A stretch of 64,000 bases of DNA from Bradyrhizobium rifense (GTDB lineage Bacteria; Pseudomonadota; Alphaproteobacteria; Rhizobiales; Xanthobacteraceae), in assembly GCF_008123425.1 (NCBI RefSeq), contig NZ_VSSS01000076.1, positions 1 to 64,000 on the forward strand, written 5' to 3'. A model generated the notes under the pieces. The model was not told the origin of the DNA. It saw only the letters and a program-made list of their open reading frames with translations, and ran no database searches. A program made the translations under genes and the position numbers. Below, piece after piece: positions 1 through 8,877 of this stretch (the stretch's first letter is position 1; every line of letters begins with the position of its first letter).

Positions 1-645
1 CTGCCAAAGTAGTGCTAGGCCGTGTACCCATGACCCCGGCGACATCATGTGACTGGTGACTACGTCTGCTTTGCTCCTATAGCGACCAGTTCGCGCGGCA
101 GCGCGACACGCCGCGAAAGGCCAGAAGCGGTCATGGCATCTTACCCGACTATGCCAGTCACCAAGACGTAGGCACGGACAATGAGTCGCCGAGAGCCCTT
201 AGCAGGTCCCTAAACGTCAGCCTCGGTCGAGGCTTTACTATCGGGACGCTCGTACGACTCGGGGGACTATCTTTCCGCTCTGTTACGGCTTCCTCGGTCA
301 TTTGGTTCTCAATTCTCAAAATCAGAAGCCAAACCCGACTTAGCTCTTTTGAATATAGTCAGAATCAAACCGACCTGTGTACAGGTCATCACGACGGCGT
401 CATCCTTCATCGCAACGGTTCAGCTTCTGCAGTGCTAGTCGTCTCGTTCGAGGCCCGTTCGCAGAAAAAACAATCAGTAGAACTGACCAAACTTTCAACC
501 GGCGGCGCCTCGAATTCTCCTTCGGACTTCTCTTCCCGCGTGCTCGCCCAGAGCGTGTACCGTTGTACACATATCGTCATTGGTAGTATTGTCCACTCGG
601 CTTGGGGCGCGCAATGGCAACTAAACTCACTATGGGAGGGTTGGC
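1..645. other. gene-free left edge
   Basis: I see no credible gene here; the open frames have unlike-coding composition and no ribosome site. Two short dyads stand out: GACCTGT/ACAGGTC at 372-387 and GTGTAC-cgtt-GTACAC at 555-570. The second lies 76 bp before the next gene and could be an operator. Confidence 0.5.
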
Positions 646-2040
646 ATGTCCAGAAATTTGCGGGCCTATCTTTATGCCTCTGCAGCAGCGGGGCTGTGGT
701 TGACTGCGTCTACGAGCTCGTTCGCCGCGCCATGCACCGGACCGGGCGCGCCGACCACCACACAGACGAAATGTCTGACGGCGATCCAGATCCCAGGAAT
801 CCCGCTGCAGTCGTTCGACATCAGCTGGGTCAATCCGAAGCGCGCCGAAATGTATTTCGCGGATCGCTCCAATGGCGGGGTCGAGGTCATCGATACCCGG
901 AGCCTGAAGTGGAAGCGGCTGCTCCCCGGCTTCAAAGGGGCTGTCCACAATCCCAACGGCACCGTCAACAACAACATTTCGGGACCGGACGGCGTCGTGA
1001 GCCACGGCCGCTGGCTCTACGCCGGCGACGGCGACAGCACCCTCAAGGTGTTTGATCTCGATGGGGCTTCAACGGCTGTGGCCAGCATTCCGACCGGCGG
1101 AACCACGCGGGTGGACGAAATGGCCCTGACATCAAACGGCAAGTTGCTGCTCGCAGCCAATAACGCCGAGGATCCACCCTTCGCAACGCTGTTTGTGGCA
1201 AACGGGCACGCCGCCAAGAACAGCGTCAGCATAATCGCCCGGATCATTGTTGATCAGACGATCATCCCCCCGGGCTTCGGGTTGTCACTCGAGCAGCCAG
1301 CCTGGGACCCGGAGACGAAGCGCTTCTTCAACTCGATACCGATCATCGCCAACAATCCGTCCGGATGCAATTACGGGCAGCTTTCTGGACCGATCACCTG
1401 CCATGGTGGCGTCCTCGTGATCGATCCGAAAACCGTGACGGGGCCAACCACGCAACTCGGTTCATTCAATCCGGCAACCAACACCGGCGTCATCGCGCTC
1501 AATGGCTGTTCGCCGAACGGCGCGTCGGTTGGTCCGGACTCCAAAATCCTCCTCGGCTGCACGCCGCAGAACAATCCGAACGACGTGATCCAACTGGTGA
1601 TCAACGCGGTCAGCAAGAAGCAGACCGCAATCGCTGACATCACCGGGTCCGACGAGGTATGGTTCAACTGGGGCGACGATCGCTACTACACGGGGTCAAG
1701 CCGGAACTGCAAGGTGTTCCCGCCCCCCGGCGGCAACTGCGCCGCCGCGAGCCAGCAGGCGGCCGTGCTCGGCGTGATCGATGCCAAATCCAACCAGCTG
1801 ATCGAAACCATCCCGCAAAGCTCCAACTCGCATTCGGTGGCGGCCGATTCCAAGCGCAACCTGATCTTCATTCCGCAGGTTGCACCGGCTTCGGTCGTCA
1901 TCGGCGGCGACACGACCACTGTTGGACAAGGCCTTTGCGGCCAGGCCACCAACGGATGCGTCGCGGTCTTCCGGCATAAGGTCGAGGGCAAGGATGACAA
2001 CGACGACCGCGACGACGACGACCAAGATGCGATGGACTGA
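646..2040 (+). CDS. secreted beta-propeller-like protein of unknown function
   Basis: Encodes 464 residues. Residues 1-27 form a signal peptide ending in SSFA, so the product is exported. The mature part has recurring short strands with GGV-VID, LYAGDGDSTLKVFDL and similar patterns that resemble YVTN/NHL-type propellers, a fold often used to hold a ligand or bind a surface. Several cysteines are spaced so that disulfides are plausible. The last 17 residues are almost entirely Asp, Glu, Lys, Asn and Arg, a possible calcium-binding or disordered tail. The ATG follows GGGAGG at a good distance. A hairpin terminator follows, so the gene is probably monocistronic. No enzyme function can be assigned. 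Confidence 0.8.
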   Translation: MSRNLRAYLYASAAAGLWLTASTSSFAAPCTGPGAPTTTQTKCLTAIQIPGIPLQSFDISWVNPKRAEMYFADRSNGGVEVIDTRSLKWKRLLPGFKGAVHNPNGTVNNNISGPDGVVSHGRWLYAGDGDSTLKVFDLDGASTAVASIPTGGTTRVDEMALTSNGKLLLAANNAEDPPFATLFVANGHAAKNSVSIIARIIVDQTIIPPGFGLSLEQPAWDPETKRFFNSIPIIANNPSGCNYGQLSGPITCHGGVLVIDPKTVTGPTTQLGSFNPATNTGVIALNGCSPNGASVGPDSKILLGCTPQNNPNDVIQLVINAVSKKQTAIADITGSDEVWFNWGDDRYYTGSSRNCKVFPPPGGNCAAASQQAAVLGVIDAKSNQLIETIPQSSNSHSVAADSKRNLIFIPQVAPASVVIGGDTTTVGQGLCGQATNGCVAVFRHKVEGKDDNDDRDDDDQDAMD

Positions 2041-2120
2041 GAACTGACGCGACCAGACGATTCAGCCTATCGCAACCAGGGACCTCAGCGTCTCTGATAT
2101 TTGTCGAATGCGCCACGTCG

Positions 2121-2155
2121 GGAGGCCGGGACCAAGCCCGGCCTCTTTCGATTTT
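2121..2155 (+). terminator. rho-independent terminator
   Basis: Nine-base stem GAGGCCGGG/CCCGGCCTC with a 6-base loop, followed by an interrupted T tract (TTTCGATTTT). It lies 80 bp after the propeller-like gene. Confidence 0.7.
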
Positions 2156-2225
2156 CACAGCGCCTTGCCGCGGCCAAGATCGGCGACTGCGCCGCCACGC
2201 TGGCGGACCGCCAATCCGCACGCGG

Positions 2226-2627
2226 TCAGTCGGTGCGCCGAACGTGCTTTGCCGGATAGGTAGGCGGCGCAAACACAGTCGCCGGCACCGCCTGCGACGA
2301 TGCCGCGCCCAACACGACCACCTCGAGCACATCGCCACGGGTCTCGACAATGTAGTTGTACCCATCGAGCACGCGCCCCACGACGCGGCGCAGCGGGCCC
2401 TCGAACGTCGCGGTCATCACGTTGCCGCTTCCCGCGGCGCTGCGATAGCGTAGCGCGAAGCGCTCACTCAGCGCCGCCAGGATCTCGGCAACGGTTGCAT
2501 CGTGCGCCTCGACGCGCACGTTGCCTGCCTGTCCTTGCACGCGGACCTCGGCACGGAGGGAATTGGCAGGAAGTGCCGCGAAGATCACACTGGCGATCGC
2601 CAACGCAGCGAACTTGATGTTTCGCAT
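2226..2627 (-). CDS. secreted protein with STN-like domain
   Basis: Encodes 133 residues with a signal peptide (residues 1-26, ending LRA-EV). The mature N-terminal part, 'VRVEAHDATVAEILAALSE' followed by a basic stretch and 'VVGRVLDGYNYIV', is laid out like the small secretin/TonB short N-terminal (STN) domain found in secretins, TonB receptors and FecR-type sensors, but no barrel or other domain follows. A short Pro/Ala-rich tail ends the protein. It is transcribed convergently with the upstream gene. The role is unknown; a periplasmic partner or regulator is a guess. Confidence 0.7.
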   Translation of the reverse strand: MRNIKFAALAIASVIFAALPANSLRAEVRVQGQAGNVRVEAHDATVAEILAALSERFALRYRSAAGSGNVMTATFEGPLRRVVGRVLDGYNYIVETRGDVLEVVVLGAASSQAVPATVFAPPTYPAKHVRRTD

Positions 2628-3164
2628 CGGCCGGGTCCCCTCATCGAAAAACCTAGCACCGGCCGTACAAGTGTCAACGCGGGAAAGAATGGAGCCCTCA
2701 GCGCGGCGATGGACGCATCCTGAAGTGATGCGCGCCCCACTTCCGGGTTACAACCGCCGAGGTCGAGGAGGCGCTACTCAAGCCGCTTCAATCAAAGTCC
2801 GTGCGTGCATCATCCGCGGTGTACTCCAAGGCCGACGTGTTGCTCTCACGAAGCTATGGTGCCGTAGCGTTTCTTTGATCATGGCAATTGCTCCGACACA
2901 AAAAAACCCGCGACGGATTTCTCCGCGCGGGTGTTACGAATTTCGATGATGCCATTCTGCCAGTGTTTTGCCCGACGTGTCAAATCCCGATGACGCGGGG
3001 CGGTGCGCCGCCGGGATATCGGTGGGCTGTTTGCGTCAAACAACGTCCGGGAAGGGCTGCTTGGCAGCGACTCAAAATGGCGAACGCTTTCAATGTCTCC
3101 GCTACTGTGCATGGGGTTGTTTTCGACATAAATTCCCCTTCCCCGCAATTGAAGCCGATACCCA
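2628..3164. other. intergenic region with orphan terminator
   Basis: Holds promoters for the genes on both sides and a minus-strand terminator at 2900-2932. The stretch 2935-3060 (around TTTGCCCGACGTGTCAAAT) resembles a sequence I remember from many Bradyrhizobium intergenic regions. I see no protein gene: a plus-strand frame running through it has no ribosome site and collides with the acetoacetyl-CoA synthetase gene. Confidence 0.5.
2900..2932 (-). terminator. terminator without an obvious gene
   Basis: On the minus strand, ACCCGCG and CGCGGGT pair around a 13-base loop and are followed by seven T. No minus-strand gene lies upstream, so it may end a small RNA or belong to a dispersed repeat. 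Confidence 0.65.
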
Positions 3165-5213
3165 ATGACCGCTCCTTTCGTCCCGCAGATCGCCCTCTAC
3201 CGCAACTGGCTCGCCGAGCAGCGCGGCCTCACCTTCGCGAATTACGAGGAGATGCGGCAGTGGTCGGTGCGCGATCTCGACGGCTTCTGGCGCAGCATCT
3301 GGGACTATTACGATCTGCAATCGCCGACGCCGTTTACGGCCGTCATCACCGAGCGCAAGATGCCCGGCGCGGTGTGGTTTCCCGGCGCGCAGGTGAACTA
3401 CGCGCGGCAGGTGTTCCGGCATGTCGACGCTGCACATGCCGCCGGCCTGCCCGCGATCGTCAGCGGCGGCGAGGACGGCAAGCTTCACGAGACCAGCTGG
3501 CCGGAGCTCAAGCGCAAGGCGGCCGCACTCGCGCTGGATCTGAAGGACAAGGGCATCAAGCCCGGTGATCGCATCGCGGCCTATCTGCCCAATATCGCCG
3601 AGACCATCATCGCGTTTCTCGCCAGCGCCAGCATCGGCGCGGTCTGGAGCGTCTGTGCGCCCGACATGGCCGCGCCCGCCGTGATCGACCGCTTCAAGCA
3701 GATCGAGCCAAAGGTGCTGATCGCCTGCGATGCCGTCACCTATGCCGGGCGCAGGCATGATCGCAAGGACGTCGTCGCCGAACTGCGGCGATCGCTGCCG
3801 AGCGTCGAGCACGTCATCCTGCACAGCGACGCAGGCGCGCCGGCCGCACCGGAGGCCCTGCTCTCCGATATCACCGCAAGGACGGGTGCTGCGATCGACG
3901 CGTTCGAGCCGATATGGCTGCCGTTCGATCATCCGCTCTGGATCGTCTATTCCAGCGGCACCACCGGCCTGCCCAAGCCGATCGTGCACGGCCATGGCGG
4001 CATCGTCATCGTGGTGCTGGCGCTGCTCGGCCTGCACAACGATCTCGGCTGCTCCTATCACGAGAACTCGTTCGGCGAGCGCTATCACTGGTACTCTTCG
4101 ACCGGCTGGATCATGTGGAATTCGCAGGTCGGCGGCCTCCTGAGCGGCACCACCTGCTGCATCTTCGACGGCAGCCCGGGCGGCACCAAGGACAAGCCGG
4201 ATTGGACCACGTCGTGGCGCTTCGTGGCGCAGTCGAAGTCGACTTTCTTCGGCGCGGGTGCGGCGTTCTTCGCCAATTGTGCCAAGGCCGAGATCGATCT
4301 GACGGCCGCCGGCGATCTGTCGCGGCTGCGCTGCCTCGGCTCGACCGGCTCGCCGCTCAGCGCCGACACGCAAGCCTGGTTCAACGAGCGCTTCGCTGGC
4401 TTGTCGAAAACCAACGGCAACAAGGCGCAGGCCGACATCTGGTGGGCGAACATCTCCGGCGGCACCGATTTCGCCGGCGCGTTCATCGGGGGCAATCGCG
4501 AATTGCCGCAGACGCCGGGCGCGATGCAGTGTCGCCTGCTGGGCGCTGCGGTCGAAGCCTTCAGCGAACAGGGCCGCGCCGTGATCGACGAGGTCGGCGA
4601 GCTCGTCTGCACCGAGCCGATGCCGTCGATGCCGCTCTATTTCTGGAACGACAAGGACAACGCGCGCTATCTCGCCAGCTATTTCGAGACCTATCCGGAC
4701 AATTTCGACGGCAGCGGCCGCGGGCCGGTGTGGCGCCACGGTGACTGGCTCAAGGTCAATCCGGACGGCTCCTGCGTGATCTACGGCCGCAGCGATGCCA
4801 CCATCAACCGGCACGGCCTGCGCATGGGCACGAGCGAGCTCTATTCCGCGATCGAGGCGCTGCCGGAGGTGCTCGATAGCCTCGTCGTCGACCTCGAATA
4901 TCTCGGCCGCGACAGCTACATGCCGCTGTTCGTGGTGTTGCGCGATGGCGTCGCCTTCGACGGCGCGATGCAGGCGAAGATCAACAAGGCGATCGAGGCC
5001 GGCCTCTCCCGGAGATTCCTGCCGAACGAAATCTTTGCCGTCGCCGAGATTCCGCGCACGCTGTCGGGCAAGAAGCAGGAGTTGCCGATCAAGAAGCTGT
5101 TGCTCGGCCAGCCCGTGGAGAAGGTCATCAACAAGGAGGCGATGGCCAATCCCGCCTGCCTCGACTGGTATCTCGCCTTCGCGCGCGACTATCTGGCGCG
5201 CACGGCGGCCTGA
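3165..5213 (+). CDS. aacS: acetoacetate-CoA ligase
   Basis: Encodes 682 residues of the ANL (AMP-forming ligase) superfamily. It activates acetoacetate to acetoacetyl-CoA with ATP, which lets the cell reuse ketone bodies released from polyhydroxybutyrate. The P-loop-like motif YSSGTTGLPKP is near residue 262, the acyl-adenylate core follows, and the C-terminal domain ends with the SGKKQELPIKK segment carrying the catalytic lysine. The N-terminal ACAS-like cap ('RDLDGFWRSIWDYY') and the length of about 650-680 residues separate it from plain acetyl-CoA synthetases. Start is the first ATG after a long gene-free region. It stands alone, with a small unknown gene 93 bp downstream on the same strand. 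Confidence 0.93.
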   Translation: MTAPFVPQIALYRNWLAEQRGLTFANYEEMRQWSVRDLDGFWRSIWDYYDLQSPTPFTAVITERKMPGAVWFPGAQVNYARQVFRHVDAAHAAGLPAIVSGGEDGKLHETSWPELKRKAAALALDLKDKGIKPGDRIAAYLPNIAETIIAFLASASIGAVWSVCAPDMAAPAVIDRFKQIEPKVLIACDAVTYAGRRHDRKDVVAELRRSLPSVEHVILHSDAGAPAAPEALLSDITARTGAAIDAFEPIWLPFDHPLWIVYSSGTTGLPKPIVHGHGGIVIVVLALLGLHNDLGCSYHENSFGERYHWYSSTGWIMWNSQVGGLLSGTTCCIFDGSPGGTKDKPDWTTSWRFVAQSKSTFFGAGAAFFANCAKAEIDLTAAGDLSRLRCLGSTGSPLSADTQAWFNERFAGLSKTNGNKAQADIWWANISGGTDFAGAFIGGNRELPQTPGAMQCRLLGAAVEAFSEQGRAVIDEVGELVCTEPMPSMPLYFWNDKDNARYLASYFETYPDNFDGSGRGPVWRHGDWLKVNPDGSCVIYGRSDATINRHGLRMGTSELYSAIEALPEVLDSLVVDLEYLGRDSYMPLFVVLRDGVAFDGAMQAKINKAIEAGLSRRFLPNEIFAVAEIPRTLSGKKQELPIKKLLLGQPVEKVINKEAMANPACLDWYLAFARDYLARTAA

Positions 5214-5305
5214 TGGAAGATCGCCCCAATTGCGCCGATCCCGTTTGGACTCCGTTCACCGATCGCCGCTAGATCAGGCAGGATCCTCTGCAACGAACGT
5301 ACGCC

Positions 5306-5608
5306 ATGGCCGACCTCAACGCCGTCCTCTCCAGGCTCAACGACCGCCTGCTCCGCCTCGAAGGCGAGCTGTTCGTGCTGCGCTCGCTGGCGCGCGCGAC
5401 GCTGACGGCGGGTGACGACCACGCAGCGCGGATGCGCAAGCTGGTCGAGGCCGCCAAGATCGCGCTCGATGACGAGGCGAAACGCGAGCTCGACAAGCCG
5501 ACGCGCAAATATGTCGATGCGGCAACCGCGCTGGTGGAGGAATTGCTGGAGGAGCCGACCCCGGCGCGGCCGCTGTTCACCGTGATCGACGGCGGCCGGC
5601 GCGACTGA
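5306..5608 (+). CDS. small conserved protein, unknown
   Basis: Encodes 100 residues, acidic and mostly helical, without signal peptide or membrane segment. The N-terminal heptad-like stretch (LNAVLSRLNDRLLRLEGEL) suggests a short coiled coil. The protein ends with 'LFTVIDGGRRD'. It faces another small unknown gene tail to tail, with 6 bp between the stops. I do not recognise the family. Confidence 0.65.
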   Translation: MADLNAVLSRLNDRLLRLEGELFVLRSLARATLTAGDDHAARMRKLVEAAKIALDDEAKRELDKPTRKYVDAATALVEELLEEPTPARPLFTVIDGGRRD

Positions 5609-5614
5609 GCACGC

Positions 5615-5851
5615 TTAGCGGAACCGCGTCGGACCGAGCTCGGGCGCATCCGCCGCCAGCCTGGCCAGTCCTGCCTCGATGATCGCGATCTCCTCTTCGA
5701 TCTTGCCGATCGGCAGGCTGAAATCGTAGCTGCCTGACCTGCTCTTCAGATCGACCGCGAGCCGCTGCCTGTGCATCATCAGCTCGTCGAGGCCACGGCG
5801 GTTCTTCAGCCGCACATAGGCGTCCACGATCTGCTCAATGGCGTTCGGCAT
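5615..5851 (-). CDS. small helical protein, unknown
   Basis: Encodes 78 residues from the ATG at 5851 (MPNAIEQIVDAYVRL); an earlier in-frame ATG at 5932 would add 27 Cys/Arg-rich residues that look non-coding. The protein is predicted helical with conserved-looking 'RGLDELMMHRQRL' and 'IGKIEEEIAIIEAGLARL' segments. No membrane segment or signal. Function unknown. Confidence 0.6.
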   Translation of the reverse strand: MPNAIEQIVDAYVRLKNRRGLDELMMHRQRLAVDLKSRSGSYDFSLPIGKIEEEIAIIEAGLARLAADAPELGPTRFR

Positions 5852-6189
5852 GAAATCGGTCCCGGCAAAAATGCCCGCGGCGCGCGCACCCGCGCCGTCG
5901 AGGCATTTTTGATGTCGCGGTACGCAATACAAATCCGCGACGGGTTCGTCGATACGACAGCGAGGTTGAGAACGTGTTACCGTTTGATGATTTCACGACA
6001 CGCGGCATGAAAAAGCCGCTGGCAAGTAGGCCAGCGGCCAAAGCCGGGTTCGAAAACGGATTCGGAATCAAATGTCGCCAGCCCCGGTAGGACCAAATCC
6101 TAATGGCGGGGCAAATTCCGTCTGTTCGAAATCAAACACAGGAACCGTCGGATCGACGATTTGCCGCAGGCTGGTGCCCTGCGGCAACG
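5852..6189. other. intergenic region
   Basis: No gene seen. It contains the terminator at 6010-6038 that ends the minus-strand gene at 6190-6474, and a GGGTTCGAAAACG segment near 6045 that mimics a tRNA T-loop but has no tRNA around it. Confidence 0.5.
6010..6038 (-). terminator. rho-independent terminator
   Basis: Read on the minus strand: GCCGCTGG, an 8-base loop, CCAGCGGC, then TTTTT. It lies 150 bp downstream of the small secreted-protein gene at 6190-6474. Confidence 0.75.
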
Positions 6190-6474
6190 CTAGTCAGCCA
6201 CGCAAAAATACGTTCGCGGCAGCCTGCGATAGGCGCTGTAGCGGTAATACGGCCGATAGGCATAGCCGCGATAAAGCGCCGGCGGCTCCTCGCCGTAATA
6301 GGCGCCATGGTAGAAATTGTAGATCGTCCCTTCCGCGCAGCGATAGGCATCCCAGGTCGGGCCGATGACGGGAGCCACCCCGTTCTCGGGCGGAACCACC
6401 GGGTAAGGTCCGCCGGCATGGGCTGGAGCGGCCGCAATCAGGACAGCAAGAAGGACAAACCACGCGCACCGCAT
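6190..6474 (-). CDS. small exported Tyr/Pro-rich protein
   Basis: Encodes 94 residues from the ATG at 6474. A signal peptide (MRCAWFVLLAVLIAAAPAHA) is followed by a mature chain of about 74 residues rich in Tyr, Pro, Gly and Arg ('YRGYAYRPYYRYSAYRRL') with two cysteines, one near the C-terminus. Such small aromatic secreted proteins are common in Bradyrhizobium and have no assigned role. An in-frame ATG 33 bp earlier would bury the signal peptide, so I use the later one. Confidence 0.7.
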   Translation of the reverse strand: MRCAWFVLLAVLIAAAPAHAGGPYPVVPPENGVAPVIGPTWDAYRCAEGTIYNFYHGAYYGEEPPALYRGYAYRPYYRYSAYRRLPRTYFCVAD

Positions 6475-6665
6475 GTGCTCGCTCCGGGCAGGTCGCAATG
6501 CGCCCATGGAAGCACCGGAACGGGCGGCAACGCAATCGCCGCGTTCCTCGTTCCCTGCGCACCTTGCGCATTGTTGATAACCGCCGCAAACGCCGCGCGG
6601 GTGGTGACAGGACGGCCTGACGTGTTATCGGGGGATGACGCAGTTGCGAGACGGATCAGACACCC

Positions 6666-7253
6666 ATGCGCATTACCCTCGTCGGCTCCCGCCATTTCGG
6701 CGTGACCACCCTGAACATGCTCCGCGAGCACGGCGTCGGGATCGTGCGGGTCGTGGTGGCCGACGCCGATGACCGCCTGGCCGCGACCGCACAGGCCGCC
6801 GGCATCGAGGTGGTGGTGCAGGTCAATCCGAAGCTGGTGGTGGCCTCCGAGATCGCCCCCGACACCGACCTGATCATCACCGCCCACAGCCACGCCCGGA
6901 TCGGCAAGGACGCGCTGGCAGCGAGCAAGCTCGGCGGGATCGGCTATCACCCCTCGCTGCTGCCGCGCCATCGCGGCAAGGCTGCGGTGGAATGGACCAT
7001 CAAGGAAGGCGATCCGATCGCCGGCGGCACGATCTATCACCTCGCTGATCGCATGGACGCCGGCGCCATCGCCGCCCAGGACTGGTGCTTCGTCAAGAAG
7101 GGCGAGACCGCCCGCGAACTCTGGGAGCGTGCGCTGGCCCCGCTCGGCCTCAAGCTGCTGGCCGACGTGATCGATTACGCCAAGGTCCACAAGGCCTTGC
7201 CGTCGAAAGCTCAGGACGAACAGTTCGCGACCTCGGCACCAAGTCTGTCGTGA
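6666..7253 (+). CDS. formyltransferase-family protein
   Basis: Encodes 195 residues. The fold is that of the 10-formyltetrahydrofolate-dependent formyl transferases (Fmt, PurN): a Rossmann-like start (MRITLVGSRHFGVTTLNML) and the active-site block HPSLLPRHRG with the later 'HLADRMDAGAIAAQ', matching the loop carrying the catalytic Asp in Fmt. It is far shorter than Fmt (about 310 residues) because the C-terminal tRNA-binding domain is absent, so tRNA-Met formylation is unlikely. A sugar-nucleotide or small-molecule formyl transfer is more probable, but the substrate cannot be read from sequence. It stands alone. Confidence 0.8.
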   Translation: MRITLVGSRHFGVTTLNMLREHGVGIVRVVVADADDRLAATAQAAGIEVVVQVNPKLVVASEIAPDTDLIITAHSHARIGKDALAASKLGGIGYHPSLLPRHRGKAAVEWTIKEGDPIAGGTIYHLADRMDAGAIAAQDWCFVKKGETARELWERALAPLGLKLLADVIDYAKVHKALPSKAQDEQFATSAPSLS

Positions 7254-7435
7254 GTCGCTGCTCGCGTTAACGATTAACGTGAAGCGGCATTGATTCTGCT
7301 TCGAAAATTGAAACCGGAAACGCAAATAAACCATTGTTTCCACAGGAACAATTTTCGACTTTGCATCGCACCAAATTTCCGTCACATTTCGTCTGAATAA
7401 CGACAACATATCAGACATATTCAAGGACGGAATTC

Positions 7436-7786
7436 ATGCGTTTTGACCGCATCGCGGCGTTCTGTGCCGCTTCAGTTATTACCGCCGCGCTCGCCGCCCC
7501 CGCCGTCGCGCAGACCCCCTATGACGGCAACTGGCAGGTCACCATCGTGACCAAGACCGGCACCTGCGAGCCGACCGCAAGCTCCATGCTGACGGTTGCC
7601 GACGGCAAGATCACCGCGCCCGGCGCTAACGTTTCCGGCACCATCGGCAGTGGGGGACTTGTGAAAGTTTCGATCAATGGTGCATATGCCAACGGTCAAC
7701 TCAGCGGCAACGCCGGATCGGGGAAGTGGAATGGAGCATCTGCAGGCATACCGTGCAGCGGGCGGTGGGAAGCATCGCGCCAATAA
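7436..7786 (+). CDS. small exported protein
   Basis: Encodes 116 residues with a signal peptide ending APAVAQ (about residue 26). The mature part, starting TPYDGNWQVTIVTKTGTC, has a two-cysteine beta-rich layout ending IPCSGRWEASRQ, as if two Cys clamp a small beta sandwich. The region upstream (7260-7430) is clearly AT-richer than the surroundings and likely holds the promoter. It overlaps the next gene by about 56 bp in a different frame. Function unknown. Confidence 0.75.
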   Translation: MRFDRIAAFCAASVITAALAAPAVAQTPYDGNWQVTIVTKTGTCEPTASSMLTVADGKITAPGANVSGTIGSGGLVKVSINGAYANGQLSGNAGSGKWNGASAGIPCSGRWEASRQ

Positions 7787-8276
7787 GCTATTCGGGACTA
7801 ACCTCCTCAACCGGCGGCTGCTCACGGCGGCCGCTGTTTTGTTTGTGACAGCCGTTGCCAGCTCGGAGAGCAAGGCTCAGTCCGGCCCCTTCGCGCCGCT
7901 GGCGGGAAGCTGGAGCGGCGCCGGCATCGTCACGCTGGACGACGGCTCGACCGAGCGGATCCGCTGCCGCGCCAAATACGCTCCGGTCGGCCCGACCATG
8001 GAGATGTCGCTGACCTGCGCCAGCGACGCCTACAAGTTCAACCTCGGCGCCAACGTGAAGGCCGAGGGCGGCGCCATCGTCGGCAACTGGAGTGAGACTA
8101 GCCGCAATATCAGCGGCTCGCTGCAGGGCAAGGGTAGCGGCGGAAGCTACGAGCTGGTCGCCTCGACCGCCGGCTTCAACGCCAACATCTCGCTGCGGAC
8201 GTCCGGCAACAAGCAGAGCGTCAGGATGCGCGCGGACAGCCAGTTCCGCGGCGCTGACATCTCGCTGTCGAAGTAA
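7731..8276 (+). CDS. exported beta-rich protein, unknown
   Basis: Encodes about 181 residues. I place the start at the ATG at 7731 behind GGGGAAGTGG; an ATG at 7677 is also in frame, so the start is uncertain. A hydrophobic export signal (RRLLTAAAVLFVTAVASSESKA) begins about 24 residues in. The mature part (PFAPLAGSWSGAGIVTLDDG, 'RIRCRAKY', repeated GSLQGKGSGGSYEL-type turns) looks like a lipocalin-like or other all-beta fold. It overlaps the upstream exported-protein gene, so the two are probably co-transcribed, and a strong terminator follows 22 bp after the stop. Confidence 0.75.
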   Translation: MEHLQAYRAAGGGKHRANKLFGTNLLNRRLLTAAAVLFVTAVASSESKAQSGPFAPLAGSWSGAGIVTLDDGSTERIRCRAKYAPVGPTMEMSLTCASDAYKFNLGANVKAEGGAIVGNWSETSRNISGSLQGKGSGGSYELVASTAGFNANISLRTSGNKQSVRMRADSQFRGADISLSK

Positions 8277-8297
8277 AACATAGCAATGACACGACAA

Positions 8298-8330
8298 TCG
8301 ATCCGGCGCCCGCGCCGGATCGATTTTTTT
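8298..8330 (+). terminator. rho-independent terminator
   Basis: Eleven-base stem CGATCCGGCGC/GCGCCGGATCG followed by seven T. It ends the two-gene secreted-protein unit; its T run also overlaps the stop codon of the opposing RidA gene. Confidence 0.85.
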
Positions 8331-8727
8331 ATGCGCCCGGCACGAACGCCGTGACCTCGATCTCGACCTTGGCGCGATCGTCGACGAGGCCACCGATATA
8401 GAGCAGCGTGGAAGGCGGGAAATTGCGCCCGAGCGTCTCCTTCCAGGCCGCACCGATGCCGGCGCCTGCGGCCTGATATTCGCTGCGGCTGGTCAGATAC
8501 CAGGTCAGGCGCACGATGTGCTCGGGGCCGGCGCCGGCCTCCGCGAGAAGCTTGATGATCCGCTTCAGCGCGGTCGCGACCTGGGCGGCCATATCAGGCT
8601 CGTAATTGCCGGCCTCGTCGCCGCCGGTCTGCCCGGCCAGCACGACCCATTGGCCCGGCCCCTCCGCCACCACGCCATGTGAGAAGCCGCGCGGTTTCTT
8701 CCATTCGGCTGGCTGCAGGATACGCAT
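8329..8727 (-). CDS. RidA/YjgF-family protein
   Basis: Encodes 132 residues from the ATG at 8727 behind GGGAGA. The family forms trimers that hydrolyse reactive enamine/imine intermediates or act in related deaminations. The core shows the family pattern: 'VVLAGQTGGDEAG', 'AALKRIIKLLAEAGAGPEHIVRL' style helix (here ATALKRIIKLL) and the C-terminal 'LLYIGGLVDDRAKVEIEV'. The arginine of canonical RidA (motif R-V-E-I-E) is replaced by KVEIEV, so it may belong to a subgroup without imine deaminase activity. It is single, facing the secreted-protein unit. Confidence 0.85.
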   Translation of the reverse strand: MRILQPAEWKKPRGFSHGVVAEGPGQWVVLAGQTGGDEAGNYEPDMAAQVATALKRIIKLLAEAGAGPEHIVRLTWYLTSRSEYQAAGAGIGAAWKETLGRNFPPSTLLYIGGLVDDRAKVEIEVTAFVPGA

Positions 8728-8877
8728 GAGCGGAGATCTCCCGATTTTCTTGTTGATCGCCGAAGCCTTAGCACGCCGTCCCGCAACGCTGCACCCGCAG
8801 ATTTGGCCGTTGCAAACCGCGGTGATGTCGCCGATACCGGCCCTCCCCTCAGGATCAACTCTCCCGCACCCTGCCCG

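Noticed and set aside
432..1055. 207-codon frame overlapping the start of the propeller-like gene
   Set aside because: Overlaps a gene with signal peptide and ribosome site; product is Arg-rich without domain.
3102..4814. 570-codon open frame antisense to the acetoacetate-CoA ligase gene
   Set aside because: Product is Arg/Gly/Ala/Asp-biased as expected from the mirror of a high-GC gene; no domain, no ribosome site.
6040..6070. T-loop-like GGGTTCGAAAACG
   Set aside because: No acceptor, D or anticodon stem can be built around it, so not a tRNA.
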